From contig VBAW01000018.1 in NCBI GenBank assembly GCA_005888635.1, forward strand, positions 30,526 through 94,525: 64,000 bases of DNA. The letters run 5' to 3'. Under the pieces are notes generated by a model. That model ran no database searches. It was given only the letters and a program-made list of their open reading frames with translations, and was not told where the DNA came from. Every line of letters starts with the position of its first letter. Position 1 is the stretch's first letter. Positions 44,977 to 54,695 of the stretch are shown here, one piece after another. The position numbers were made by a program, and so were the translations under genes. This DNA comes from Candidatus Bathyarchaeota archaeon (GTDB taxonomy: Archaea; Thermoproteota; Bathyarchaeia; 40CM-2-53-6).

Positions 44977-45564
44977 TTGCCCAAAGTTTCTCCTTCGAAG
45001 CTGAAGATTGCGGTGGACTTGGATGGAGTCTTGGCGGAGTCGATGCTCGTCTGGTGTGAACGAGCCAACAAAGAGTTCGGCACACATTTGAAAATGGAGG
45101 ATCTTGACAGCTGGTCTTCGTGGAAGAGGTTTGCAATATCGAAAGATGACTTCTACCGGATACTGGACGAATCATGGGACGAGTGGAGGGAAATTCCACC
45201 AACCGAGCCAGAGATCGCTGAGAAGGTTGCTCGCATCGAGAAGTTTGGCGATCTGGACATTGTAACTGGTCGGAGCAAGAGAACTGTGGACGCTGCTAGG
45301 AGTTGGGTCGATAGTCAGAAAATTCGATATCGCCGTTTTGTAAGGGTCCTGGGCTGGAGAGACAAGATTCTGTTGGATTATGATGTCTACATTGATGATG
45401 CACCTGATCTCATGCCTCTAATCTCGAGAAATCCAACCGCGTGGGGCGTACTTTACGAGAGGCCATGGAATCGAAGCGTGGAAAGCATGCCCAAGGTTCT
45501 GAAGGCGAAGAGCTGGCAACAAGTCCCCGTCCTCTTGAAACGGATTCAGGCAAGTAAGAGTTAG
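44977..45564 (+). CDS. HAD-superfamily 5'(3')-nucleotidase-like phosphatase
   Basis: 195 residues. Motif I 'IAVDLDGVLAES' holds the nucleophile Asp, 'LDIVTGRSK' is motif II (Thr), and 'YDVYIDDAPDLM' is motif IV. A helical cap follows motif I. The layout matches the NT5C-like group of HAD phosphatases. Nucleotide dephosphorylation is likely but unproven. TTG start. Its stop is only 29 bases from the stop of the convergent TnpB gene. Confidence 0.78.
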   Translation: MPKVSPSKLKIAVDLDGVLAESMLVWCERANKEFGTHLKMEDLDSWSSWKRFAISKDDFYRILDESWDEWREIPPTEPEIAEKVARIEKFGDLDIVTGRSKRTVDAARSWVDSQKIRYRRFVRVLGWRDKILLDYDVYIDDAPDLMPLISRNPTAWGVLYERPWNRSVESMPKVLKAKSWQQVPVLLKRIQASKS

Positions 45565-45593
45565 ACTGAAAGGCTTTTCACAAGACCAGACTA

Positions 45594-46874
45594 TTATAGA
45601 TTCTGCCAAGTCTTCGGCTGCTTGCTTGGCTTCAGAGCATCGGCTCTGAGGATTACCGTAGTCGTCGGGTTCCTCTTCAACGTTTCAACTGCTCTGCCTT
45701 GTAGCCCTCTCTTGGCTCGTGAACGGTCGAACCTCAACCGTCCACGCCGGGACAGGTTGATAGCGGCAACCACATCCCGGTCCATCACCACGCGGCATTT
45801 CCCGCACCAAAGCTTCCTTCTGATTCTCCTGTCCTCTTGGAGTCTCTCCCCGCATTGAGGGCATGTGACGCTCGTACCTCGGGTCTCCTTTCTGCTGAGA
45901 CGGATGACTGGCAGGCCAACCCAACGTGCCTTATACTCAAGCTGGCGCTGGGCTTCACCGAAGCTCCACGCATTCATCCTTCCCCTGTACTTGGGTCCCT
46001 GACCGTTACCCTTACAGTAGAGTCTTCTGATACCTTTGATATTCTCGAGAACAATGGCCTGCCTGCGCTCGTGCGCCTCGGTGACTATCCGTTTCGTCGC
46101 GTTGTGAAGGAGGTGCTGTGTTCTGTTTCGTCTTCGCCGCCCGTACTTTGAAACAATCTTCTTTCGAATCCGAGAATCGTTACGCTTGAACGACCCGACG
46201 ACCTTCACGGTCGTCTCGGCAATCCTCACGGTACGCGAGAGGTCATAATGGGTGACACCGGCCTCGTTGCCGACGGCTAGATTGCGCAGGTTCCTGTCAA
46301 CTCCAATCGCATCGGCGCATTCGATTTCAGGCACTTCCTTGGAGATACAGAGGCTGAGACTGGTAGGAGTGAGAGTGAAGGACCGAACTGTCAGAGCCGG
46401 GTCTGATAGAGCGGAAACAATGTGACTAATCAGTGGAACAAACAGAAAGTTTCGTTTTCCTACTGGGATTCGAAGGGTTGCATTTTTGATCTTGAACCCT
46501 CGATAGGCAGTGATCTGTGGTTTGAGAGAGTAGGGGTTCTTCGTGGGGATGCCTCGTCTCAATGATTTCTTCCTAGCTGCCAGAATTCCTGCCGCCCGGG
46601 AAACAGCGCACGCTTTGTAGCAGTCTGGACAGCCGTATTGACGCCGTCGCGGCCAGGAGAGCATTGCCAGTCGCTTGAGCGTAGTTACATTCGAAGCCAA
46701 TCCGATATCAATGCAATCATTGACCATACGACGGAAAGTATCGAGTAGCTCTAGAGTCTCTTGGTTAGGCCGGTGGGCCTGTTTCACCGACTTCGTAGCG
46801 AGCAAGCTTTGAGCACCTGAGATTTGGTATCGAGTATTTTCAGAGGACAGGTTAGTGTAACTATTGCTTCTCAA
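45594..46874 (-). CDS. tnpB: TnpB (IS200/IS605-family OrfB) RNA-guided nuclease
   Basis: 426 residues, TTG start. RuvC-like catalytic residues are intact: Asp193 in 'AIGVDRNLRNLAVG', Glu277 in 'AIVLENIKG' and Asp365/367 in 'MDRDVVAAINL'. The zinc ribbon C338/C341/C357/C360 is in 'SVTCPQCGERL' and 'WCGKC'. TnpB proteins are guided by an RNA from the 3' end of the element. No TnpA transposase gene is present and no terminal repeats are obvious, so the copy may be immobile or mobilised in trans. It is wedged between a HAD gene and gcvH. Confidence 0.93.
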   Translation of the reverse strand: MRSNSYTNLSSENTRYQISGAQSLLATKSVKQAHRPNQETLELLDTFRRMVNDCIDIGLASNVTTLKRLAMLSWPRRRQYGCPDCYKACAVSRAAGILAARKKSLRRGIPTKNPYSLKPQITAYRGFKIKNATLRIPVGKRNFLFVPLISHIVSALSDPALTVRSFTLTPTSLSLCISKEVPEIECADAIGVDRNLRNLAVGNEAGVTHYDLSRTVRIAETTVKVVGSFKRNDSRIRKKIVSKYGRRRRNRTQHLLHNATKRIVTEAHERRQAIVLENIKGIRRLYCKGNGQGPKYRGRMNAWSFGEAQRQLEYKARWVGLPVIRLSRKETRGTSVTCPQCGERLQEDRRIRRKLWCGKCRVVMDRDVVAAINLSRRGRLRFDRSRAKRGLQGRAVETLKRNPTTTVILRADALKPSKQPKTWQNL

Positions 46875-46902
46875 AACCAGAGACCTCGCACAGTCCTATT
46901 AT

Positions 46903-47352
46903 ATGGGACGCCTTACTGTCTACAAATTCCGTGTCCATACGTTGAAAGGCGAATTCCAGATTCCTGCCGAGTTCCACTACACGAAAGAGCATGAATGGGT
47001 CCACGTAGAGGGCGCTGATTGTCGAATAGGCGTTACCGACTACGCGCAAAATTCGCTACACGAAATCGTGTATGTTGATCTTCCAAAGGTCGGAGCCAAG
47101 GTGGCTCAGATGCAGAGTCTCGGCACTGTGGAGTCTGTGAAAGCAGTCGCCGACGTATACTCCCCGATTTCCGGCGTCGTCCTTAAGGTTAACAGCGAAC
47201 TTTCTGATGCCCCTGAGCTTGTCAACAAGAGTCCCTATGAAAAGGGATGGATTACAATAATCAGACCGGACGATCTGAAGAAGGACCTTCCCTCATTGAT
47301 GACCCCGGAAGCCTACCGAGATTTTGTGAAGAAGATTACCGAAAAGAAATAA
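46903..47352 (+). CDS. gcvH: Glycine cleavage system H protein
   Basis: 149 residues from ATG 46903. The lipoyl-bearing Lys is in 'LGTVESVKAVADVYSPISG', and 'FHYTKEHEWVHVEGADCRIG' is the N-terminal signature. The lipoyl arm shuttles aminomethyl groups between the P, T and L proteins. A TATA-like CCTATTATAT (46893-46902) lies exactly before the ATG. If it is the real box, translation more likely begins at TTG 46942, which gives a more typical H-protein N-terminus. No other gcv genes are here. Confidence 0.95.
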   Translation: MGRLTVYKFRVHTLKGEFQIPAEFHYTKEHEWVHVEGADCRIGVTDYAQNSLHEIVYVDLPKVGAKVAQMQSLGTVESVKAVADVYSPISGVVLKVNSELSDAPELVNKSPYEKGWITIIRPDDLKKDLPSLMTPEAYRDFVKKITEKK

Positions 47353-47501
47353 CCTAGCCTTTTCTTGGTACATCGGAGCGCCAAATCACCTGGACTCCAT
47401 AAGCCTCCTCTCAGTCCGCTGAGCGCGAAAAGCTTACTTTTCGAGACCTAGGAAGTTTATCTTCAAGAGAAGGGAAGAATGACTCCTCTGCCTTAGGAGT
47501 C

Positions 47502-50363
47502 GTGCCCATGCCAGAAGCCTTCACCCTTCTCTCACCCCCGTTGAAGAGCCTTCTCCAAGAGACCGGGATTTCCAAGCCAACACCACCCCAAGAGGAAGCC
47601 ATCCCCATAGTGGCTCACGGTGAGAACGTCCTGATAATCGCGCCAACCGGCTCTGGAAAAACAGAGGCAGCTCTCCTACCCCTCATCGATAGGATGGTCC
47701 AAGATGAGGCTAGGCAAGGAATCTCGCTACTATACATCACTCCTCTCAGGGCCTTGAACCGAGACCTGCTCAAACGATTGCAAGTCTGGTCTGCTAAGCT
47801 AGGTTTCTCGGTTGAAGTTAGACACGGCGACACCCCAGCGGCTGATCGCAGGCGTATGGCAGGTAGGCCTCCAGACTTTCTCATTACTACTCCTGAAACA
47901 TTACAGGCGATCCTCCCCGGGAAGAGGATGAGAGAGCATCTCAGTCATGTCAAAGCAGTCGTGGTCGATGAGATCCATGAACTTGCAGGTGATCGGCGCG
48001 GGGTCCAACTTACTGTCGGCTTAGAACGACTGGGAGAGGTTTGTCCCGCGGGTTTTCAGAGGGTAGGGTTGTCTGCCACTGTTGGGAATCCAAGTGAGAT
48101 AGCACAGTTTCTGGGAGGCAGCGATCCTGTTAGGATCGTTCAGGTTCCGCTAAGCAAGGACACTCGGTACAAGATCGAGTATCCGCCCCCAGGTGAAGAA
48201 GACCAAGAACTAGCACGACGCCTCTATACAGCCCCCGAAGCCGCAGCCCGGCTAGCTCTTGTCTCAGATCTTGTTGAAGCTCATGACTCTACTCTGATCT
48301 TTGTCAACAGTCGTGTCAATGCAGAGATGCTGGGTTCAAAATTCAACATGATGGACCAGAAGATAATGGTCCATCACGGCTCGCTTCCAAAAGAAGAGCG
48401 GGTCCGAGCCGAAGAAGCATTCAAGGCCCGCCAGATCAAAGGACTCGTCTGCACGAGCACCCTGGAGCTGGGGATTGACATAGGTTCCGTGGATCTTGTC
48501 GTCCAGTACATGTCCCCACGACAGGTCAATAGTCTGGTCCAGCGGGTAGGAAGATCCGGACACAGTCTCACCAGAACCTCGCAGGGAGTTCTAGTAGCTG
48601 TTTCAACGGAGGACCTCTTGGAGTCGATCGGAGTCATCGAGTTGGCCAAGGAAGGCCGTCTCGAACCAACAGTCATTCACCATAGAGCCCTCGATGTCCT
48701 GGCTCATCAGATCGCCGGCCTATTGCTGGATTCGGAAGGTAGCGTTCCCCTCGCGCGCATCACGCAAGTTCTGAGGCGAGCGTTTCCCTACACTCAGCTT
48801 GAGGACGTTGAATTGGAGAAGGTTGTCGACTTCATGCGGAAGATGGGGTACCTCAAGAGAGATGATCAGACACTCTACCGGACCTCACGGACCCGGATCT
48901 ACTACTACGAGAATCTTAGCATGATCCCGGACGAGCGACGCTATCAAGTAGTTGATCTAACTAACCAACAGTCAGTTGGAATACTCGGCGAAGAGTTCAT
49001 GCTCACGATGGCCCATGTCGGCCTGAACTTTATCGTCAAAGGACGGGTCTGGCAGATGAAACAGATCACCGATGATGGAAAGGTGTACGTTCTCCCGATC
49101 AACGACCCTACTGCAGCTATTCCGGGATGGGACGGACAGATACTCCCAGTTCCAGGTGAATTGGCCGTAAGAGTCGGAGAATTCCGGAAACAGATCGATA
49201 GGCTGCTGGACGAGCACAAGACTCGCGCCCCTGTTGCCGAGAAGTTCTCGCGGACTTGGCCTGCGGACCCATACGGAGTACGAAAGGTCGTCGAAGAGAT
49301 CGATACTCACAGGGCCACTGGCGCACCCGTCCCGGCCAATGATCGAATTCTGATTGAAGGATTTGATCGCTACATCATAATTCACACCCACTTCGGAGAT
49401 GTCCTCAACTTCACATTGGGGGAGGTGATCGAGGAGCTCTTCCGACGCCAGGGACTTGTTAGAATGTGGTGGTGGGACTCCTACAGGATACTCTACGAGA
49501 TGACCGCCGACACGGCTGACTTGGACTTGGAAGAGTTATTCCTGAAACAAGTTTTCGGAGTAGACGAGCCCGTCTTGGGGGGCGCCTGTCACGGTGTCTT
49601 GCACCGACACTTTCCTTGGGAGCTGCAGATGAAACAGATCGCTGAGAGATTTGGAGCGTTGAAGCGTGGCCGGCTCATGTACGGCGGCGCAATGAAGGAG
49701 TTACAGGTCAGATTCCGACTAACTCCAATCTATGATGAGACCATTCGCGAGGCTCAAGTCGAGCGCGCCGACTTCGACGGAGTCAAGAAAATCTTCAGGC
49801 AGATCAAGGAGCAGAATCTCGAAGTTAGGTTCTTTCGATCCACAGACAAGCCAACGCCATTGGCCTACCACATTCTCTACCGTCACGTCGACATTCCTGA
49901 GCTCATTGCTCCGGAGAATGTTGCTGCTGATAATATGGCACGACTGCGCATTTCGATCGAAGGCCGATCCATCGACCTATTGTGCTTCGACTGCGCCAAT
50001 CTCGAAACTGAAGTCGCTATCGGCGGTCTTCCTGAACATCCTTCATGTCAGAATTGCGGCTCTATGCTCCTCGCTCCAGTCTTCTGGTCCAGCGGCTACG
50101 TGACAAGTATTCTCCGGAAGAAGCAGGCAAAACAATCACTCGACGATAATGAGCGGAAGGCTTTGACGAAGGCGCGCCGTTCTGCCGACCTCGTTATCGC
50201 CTATGGGAGGAGGGCTGTCGTTGCTCAGTCCGTTTATGGGATTGGTCCCCAGACGGCCAGCCGGGTTTTGTCAAAGATGCATGAGAGCGACGATGAATTT
50301 TACAAAGATCTCCTAGAGGCAAAGCTGCAGTTCATAACGACAAGACCCTACTGGAACAACTGA
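47502..50363 (+). CDS. lhr: Lhr-like superfamily 2 DNA/RNA helicase
   Basis: 953 residues, the usual size for archaeal Lhr-core proteins. Helicase motifs: Walker A 'IAPTGSGKTEAALLPL', motif II 'VVVDEIHELAGDRRG', 'VGLSATVGNP' (III), 'LVCTSTLELGIDIGSVDLVV' (IV-V) and 'QRVGRSGHS' (VI). A winged-helix and C-terminal module follow. Cysteines in 'LLCFDCANLE' and 'SCQNCGSML' suggest a zinc site near residue 840. It likely acts in DNA repair or replication restart. Its end overlaps the convergent methyltransferase gene by 16 bases. Confidence 0.95.
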   Translation: MPMPEAFTLLSPPLKSLLQETGISKPTPPQEEAIPIVAHGENVLIIAPTGSGKTEAALLPLIDRMVQDEARQGISLLYITPLRALNRDLLKRLQVWSAKLGFSVEVRHGDTPAADRRRMAGRPPDFLITTPETLQAILPGKRMREHLSHVKAVVVDEIHELAGDRRGVQLTVGLERLGEVCPAGFQRVGLSATVGNPSEIAQFLGGSDPVRIVQVPLSKDTRYKIEYPPPGEEDQELARRLYTAPEAAARLALVSDLVEAHDSTLIFVNSRVNAEMLGSKFNMMDQKIMVHHGSLPKEERVRAEEAFKARQIKGLVCTSTLELGIDIGSVDLVVQYMSPRQVNSLVQRVGRSGHSLTRTSQGVLVAVSTEDLLESIGVIELAKEGRLEPTVIHHRALDVLAHQIAGLLLDSEGSVPLARITQVLRRAFPYTQLEDVELEKVVDFMRKMGYLKRDDQTLYRTSRTRIYYYENLSMIPDERRYQVVDLTNQQSVGILGEEFMLTMAHVGLNFIVKGRVWQMKQITDDGKVYVLPINDPTAAIPGWDGQILPVPGELAVRVGEFRKQIDRLLDEHKTRAPVAEKFSRTWPADPYGVRKVVEEIDTHRATGAPVPANDRILIEGFDRYIIIHTHFGDVLNFTLGEVIEELFRRQGLVRMWWWDSYRILYEMTADTADLDLEELFLKQVFGVDEPVLGGACHGVLHRHFPWELQMKQIAERFGALKRGRLMYGGAMKELQVRFRLTPIYDETIREAQVERADFDGVKKIFRQIKEQNLEVRFFRSTDKPTPLAYHILYRHVDIPELIAPENVAADNMARLRISIEGRSIDLLCFDCANLETEVAIGGLPEHPSCQNCGSMLLAPVFWSSGYVTSILRKKQAKQSLDDNERKALTKARRSADLVIAYGRRAVVAQSVYGIGPQTASRVLSKMHESDDEFYKDLLEAKLQFITTRPYWNN

Positions 50364-51274
50364 AGGCATCGCAGCCTAGGAGTTACTGCGTCACGATGAC
50401 TGAGCGATGGGCGTTGTCTTCGAGGAGCGGACGCGCGAGATTCTTTCGGTGCCCGTCTAAACAGGAATTCGACTCTTGAGTCCAACCCATGCTTATACTC
50501 CAACTTTTGTGCAATGATCTTCTTTAGTCCACGGTCAATTTCATAGCCCCAGCTATTTCGGCCTAGCTCTTGGGCAACTCTCATCGTCGTCCCAGATCCT
50601 AAGAAAGGGTCCAGGACTGTCTCGCCATGAAAGCTGAAGAGCTTGATTAGGCGTTTCGGAATTTCTTCTGGAAAGGCTGCGATGCCTTTCTCAAGCCTTT
50701 CTCTTAGAGGCAGAACATTGGTGATGTTCCAGACTGTCAGATACCATTCTTGGTTATGGTAGTCGTAGATAGAAATCTTGGACTTGCTTATGCTCTTCGG
50801 GTCGAGTTCTCGTAGATGTGAGTAGTCGAATCTTCCTTTCTGAAAGATCAGTATGCTTTCGTGAATATTGTCGGGATAGTAGTACATCGGGTAAGGATGC
50901 TGAATTACGACGCCGCTTCTTCGACTTATTCGTACGTAGCCTTTTGGTTTGACCCATACTATGCGATCACGATATCGAAATCCGGCATCGAGCATGAGCC
51001 TCGTGATGTCAGCGACGACGGGATACTTCTCTCCCTTCACGAGCATATCATCAGTGACAAAACAGGCCACTCGGCCAGGGGCTAAGACTCGGTAGAGGTC
51101 GTGGGCGAGATAACTAATCAAGCTAAGAAACTCATCATAGTTCTTGAACAAGTTCGGATAGTCGAAGGGCGCATTGTAGTAGGGCGGGCTCGTCACCATC
51201 AGTTGGATTGATTCGTCATGGATCTCCTTCATCGTCATACAGTTTCCGAAAACGACGCGATGCACGGTACTCAT
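50348..51274 (-). CDS. DNA (cytosine-N4 or adenine-N6) methyltransferase, IV-X-I motif order
   Basis: 308 residues from the ATG at 51272-51274; a GTG at 51334 gives 20 more. The catalytic 'LMVTSPPYYNA' (motif IV) comes first and 'VLDPFLGSGTTMRVAQELGR' (motif I) near the C-terminus, the beta-class order. This is opposite to the methyltransferase at 8124. No restriction enzyme or specificity subunit is next to it, so it is solitary. Recognition sequence unknown. Confidence 0.88.
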   Translation of the reverse strand: MSTVHRVVFGNCMTMKEIHDESIQLMVTSPPYYNAPFDYPNLFKNYDEFLSLISYLAHDLYRVLAPGRVACFVTDDMLVKGEKYPVVADITRLMLDAGFRYRDRIVWVKPKGYVRISRRSGVVIQHPYPMYYYPDNIHESILIFQKGRFDYSHLRELDPKSISKSKISIYDYHNQEWYLTVWNITNVLPLRERLEKGIAAFPEEIPKRLIKLFSFHGETVLDPFLGSGTTMRVAQELGRNSWGYEIDRGLKKIIAQKLEYKHGLDSRVEFLFRRAPKESRASAPRRQRPSLSHRDAVTPRLRCLQLFQ

Positions 51275-51481
51275 TTTTTCTCTACGCGCTCTCAAACAGA
51301 TTCCGGGATCGAGTTTAAGGATTCGTGAAATCACCGACTCTGCCAGAGCAGTCCAGGACAGCTTCCCAATTTCCTTGCCGAGACCCTGTCTGTCTCCCCT
51401 CCTCCTACTACAAACTGGTCCTGCCGCGTTTCCTCAAAGCGGGAAAATAGGCATTCTACGAGAATTGTATGTCAAGCGCGC

Positions 51482-52123
51482 TTAACTTATCGCTGAGCAA
51501 GGCTGGGAATTGGAAGGAATTTCGAGGATAATCTTTTGTTGATCTACAAAAACTACCTCGCTGGATAGCGAAATCGATTGTTCATCGACAAAAATGCAGG
51601 CCGATTCGCCAGGTTGAACTGGGTTGCCGACTACCTGGCTGTAGTCCATTGATTCTCCCCAGACAGATAGAAACTCGTACAGGGTGAAGTCTCGAACGGT
51701 ATTGGATTCTACATGAATAGTGCCTGAACTGTCCCTTGTAAGAAGAGGAGACAATCCATTCACGCCGAACCGAGCAAGAGAGTGATCTCTCCATAGATCA
51801 CGATCGATTCCTATGTTGGCCGGAACGGTTTCTGATGCGCCGCGTATCAATATTGAGAGCTGTGGGTGGACATGCATTCGAATCGTGTTCACGCTCACGA
51901 CTTCAGTGGCCGCAACTGAAACAAGTATGATAGAGATACCGATCAGAGCGTAGAACAAAATTCTTCTTGGCCTGCGAATTCTCCCTTTCTTAGGTGATCC
52001 GGTCTCAGGCTTTGGCTGAAGAAAGCTCGAGGCGCGCTTCGGATGAACCTTCCCGAAGTGACGTTTGAGGTTCTTTCGCTTGATGGGCTCTCCGCAGATG
52101 GGACAGATGTCAACTTCTGACAA
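51482..52123 (-). CDS. Membrane protein with cytoplasmic C2H2 finger and extracellular domain
   Basis: 213 residues. A C2H2-type finger (C7, C10, H22, H27) begins the protein. It is followed by a basic linker and one membrane helix at about 52-75, then an outside domain of about 130 residues. That domain starts 'IRMHVHPQLSILIRG', contains 'NIGIDRDLW' and 'SSGTIHVESNTVRDFTLYEF', a pattern I associate with proteins of Nitrososphaerota of unknown role. The finger-helix-sensor layout could let an outside signal affect nucleic acid or protein binding inside (inference). Confidence 0.68.
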   Translation of the reverse strand: MSEVDICPICGEPIKRKNLKRHFGKVHPKRASSFLQPKPETGSPKKGRIRRPRRILFYALIGISIILVSVAATEVVSVNTIRMHVHPQLSILIRGASETVPANIGIDRDLWRDHSLARFGVNGLSPLLTRDSSGTIHVESNTVRDFTLYEFLSVWGESMDYSQVVGNPVQPGESACIFVDEQSISLSSEVVFVDQQKIILEIPSNSQPCSAIS

Positions 52124-52342
52124 CGACCAGCTCCTCCCATCAGGGATACGTTAGACCAGAGACTGGTGCGGACTCCCAATTATATACGTTCTTGGAAATT
52201 TCCTATTGGATCATATTCATTTCTACAAATGTGATTCAAGATCCCGAATCGACTCAGCCGCGCCGACCAATTCTAGAATATCCAGGTAAATCTCATGGTA
52301 TCATGGTGTTGCTCTTGATGTCCGAGCGTAGACGTTACCACA

Positions 52343-52357
52343 AGGGTTAAAACCCCT
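52343..52357 (+). promoter_or_regulatory. TATA-like promoter of subtilase gene
   Basis: GGGTTAAAACCCC about 30-40 bases before the ATG at 52385; an archaeal TATA box with short leader. The sequence is a near-palindrome. Confidence 0.5.
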
Positions 52358-52384
52358 ACTCCGATAGACGATTCGGAAAATATC

Positions 52385-54661
52385 ATGAAGACACAGATTG
52401 TTCTTTCGGTCATTCTCGTTTCAGTGCTTTCTCTTGCCCCGATCTTCACTGGAGCTGTTTACACTGGCTCGGATGCAGCTCCATCGCCCGATGGGGTTCT
52501 TACGGGCAACGCCATAATCGTACTCAAAGACCAACCATTGGCCAGCTACGATGGCCACATTCAAGGCTACGCTAGAACGATGCCGACGCCTGGCCACAAG
52601 CTAGATTTGAACTCGCAAGCCTCTCAGTCTTACTCCGCATACCTCGCAAACGGCCGCGGACTCGCGAAGGGTTGGCTAAAGAACAACGCTCCCGAGGTGC
52701 AGGTCCTCGACGAATACTCGGTGGTCCTAAACGCTATCGCAGTACAGCTCTACGGTCATAACATGAATCATCTGCTCAACGCTCCCGGAGCCAACTGGGT
52801 CGTCCCAGACTACCTCTTCCATTTGGACATGAACAGATCCCCGACACTGATCGGTGCACCTGTCCTCTGGAACGCGGTTGGAGGCCAGAGTAATGCTGGA
52901 GCCGGGGTCAAGATAGGAATTATTGACACTGGAATCGACCAGACACACCCGTTCCTGACAGACAACTCACTGCCTGCTCTCGCAGGATTTCCAAAATGTG
53001 ACGCTATCGATTCTGCAGTGGGCATGGCAGATACTCAGTGCAACTTTGTTAGCAACAAGGTCATAGTTGCAAAGGTCTTCGAGACCCGAACTAACTTCGA
53101 CGGCCACGCAGCCCAAGAACACGGCACCCACGTATCCGGAATAGCCGCGGGCGTCGCTAATACTTGCGCTCCGTTCGTACCCGCCTGCAACCTCAGCGGA
53201 ATTGCGCCCAAAGCCTATCTCGGTAACTACAATGTCTTCCCTGGCAACGTTCTCGACGCTTCCAGCCATGACATCGCCAAAGCAGTAGAAGCTGCCGTCG
53301 CTGACGGAATGGACGTGCTCAATCTAAGCCTCGGTGGAACAGCGAAACCCAATGATGTCCTAGTCAACACGGTGAACTCCGCTGTTGACGCAGGAGTCGT
53401 GGTGGCTATCGCTGCGGGCAATGCAGGCCCGGGACCGGGAACGGTTGAATCTCCCGGAATAGCTGACAAGGTCATAACAGTGGGCGCCTCGACCAATCCA
53501 CACTTCATTGGGATTCCAGTGACGGTAACCAGCATCGGCACCTTCGGAGCTGCAATCGGCCAATTCGCCAACTTCGTTCCGGCTCTGACAGCCACTTACG
53601 TAACGACCAGTCCCACCAACGGATGCACCGCGATAAGCGGAAGTCTGGCTGGTGAGATCGCCCTCATTGCTAGAGGAACATGCAGCTTCAGCACGAAAAT
53701 ACGAAATGCGCAGACAGCAGGAGCCCTCGGCGTCATCGTCTATAACAGTCAACAAGGCGACCCTGTCGCAATGGCCCAAGACGGGACCCCTAATCAGCCC
53801 ACCATTCCGGCAGTCATGGTGTCACGACCGAACGGTCTAGCCATGGCAGCAATCGCACCTTCCATGGTCACCGTTGACGGAACCGCTCCGCAAGAATTCT
53901 TCACGGACGGCCCGAGCGCTGATATTCTCGCCGCGTTCTCGTCAATAGGACCACCCATACTACAGAGACCAGGTGTAGGCCTTGGACAGCCCCAGGACAA
54001 GATCAAACCAGACGTCGTTGCTCCAGGTGTAAACGTCTACTCCTCAATTCCAAGTTTCGGCTGTGCCAGCCCGCCCTGCTTCGCATTCTTCCAAGGAACC
54101 AGCATGGCCACACCACACGTCGCGGGTTCAGCCGCACTGCTAATACAGCTACACCCAGGTTGGTCCCCCGAACAAATCAAATCCGCTCTAGTCAACTCAG
54201 CTCACAGGCCGGTAAAGAGCTTCAGCAGCGGTGCTGCACTCAAGAATCCCATGGTCAGAGGCGGTGGTAGAATCGATCTGGCGGCTGCCTCCCAAGTCAC
54301 TGCCACGCTTGAAGCAGGTAACGGCGATGGTCAGGCCAGCTTCAGCTTCGGCGAACTGGTCTCATCAGGCATGACTCGAAGCTTCACCCTCACTGTCACA
54401 TCAGTCTCGACATCAACTGTCACCTACTCTATCTCAGTGGTGCCCGCATCGGCTGGTCCGAGCATCACACCATCAATCACTTCTTTGACAATAGGTGCTG
54501 GCGCGACGGGCTCCGTCACCATATCGCTCAGTCTTTCACCAAACCTGCCCGGCGGTGACTACTTCGGTGATATACAGCTGACAGGCGGAACGGTCCCCCT
54601 GAACCTTCCATACTGGGTCACCGTCGACCCGCACGGAAACGGCCACGCAATACCCATCTAG
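52385..54661 (+). CDS. Secreted subtilisin-like serine protease (S8) with PA insert
   Basis: 758 residues. The signal peptide is about 1-25. A proregion of about 130 residues ends near 'LNAPGANWVVPDYLFHLDMN'. Catalytic triad: Asp181 in 'GIIDTGIDQTHPF', His246 in 'EHGTHVSGIAAG' and Ser573 in 'GTSMATPHVAGSAALL', with oxyanion Asn345 in 'AAGNAG'. A PA domain is inserted at about 395-500 ('LIARGTCSFSTKIRNAQTAG'). The C-terminal ~110 residues form a Ser/Thr-rich beta domain. It is probably an extracellular scavenging protease, supplying peptides of the kind the family-5 binding proteins take up (inference). Confidence 0.93.
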   Translation: MKTQIVLSVILVSVLSLAPIFTGAVYTGSDAAPSPDGVLTGNAIIVLKDQPLASYDGHIQGYARTMPTPGHKLDLNSQASQSYSAYLANGRGLAKGWLKNNAPEVQVLDEYSVVLNAIAVQLYGHNMNHLLNAPGANWVVPDYLFHLDMNRSPTLIGAPVLWNAVGGQSNAGAGVKIGIIDTGIDQTHPFLTDNSLPALAGFPKCDAIDSAVGMADTQCNFVSNKVIVAKVFETRTNFDGHAAQEHGTHVSGIAAGVANTCAPFVPACNLSGIAPKAYLGNYNVFPGNVLDASSHDIAKAVEAAVADGMDVLNLSLGGTAKPNDVLVNTVNSAVDAGVVVAIAAGNAGPGPGTVESPGIADKVITVGASTNPHFIGIPVTVTSIGTFGAAIGQFANFVPALTATYVTTSPTNGCTAISGSLAGEIALIARGTCSFSTKIRNAQTAGALGVIVYNSQQGDPVAMAQDGTPNQPTIPAVMVSRPNGLAMAAIAPSMVTVDGTAPQEFFTDGPSADILAAFSSIGPPILQRPGVGLGQPQDKIKPDVVAPGVNVYSSIPSFGCASPPCFAFFQGTSMATPHVAGSAALLIQLHPGWSPEQIKSALVNSAHRPVKSFSSGAALKNPMVRGGGRIDLAAASQVTATLEAGNGDGQASFSFGELVSSGMTRSFTLTVTSVSTSTVTYSISVVPASAGPSITPSITSLTIGAGATGSVTISLSLSPNLPGGDYFGDIQLTGGTVPLNLPYWVTVDPHGNGHAIPI

Positions 54662-54670
54662 AAATCCCCT

Positions 54671-54695
54671 ATCCTCCTCTCCTTTTTCTTTCTCC
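54671..54695 (+). terminator. Pyrimidine/T-rich terminator after subtilase gene
   Basis: ATCCTCCTCTCCTTTTTCTT immediately after the stop, typical of T-rich archaeal terminators. No stem needed. Confidence 0.45.

Noticed and set aside
45565-46902. Complete IS605 element with TnpA and terminal hairpins
   Set aside because: No TnpA frame and no obvious hairpin ends in the flanks; only the TnpB gene is supported.
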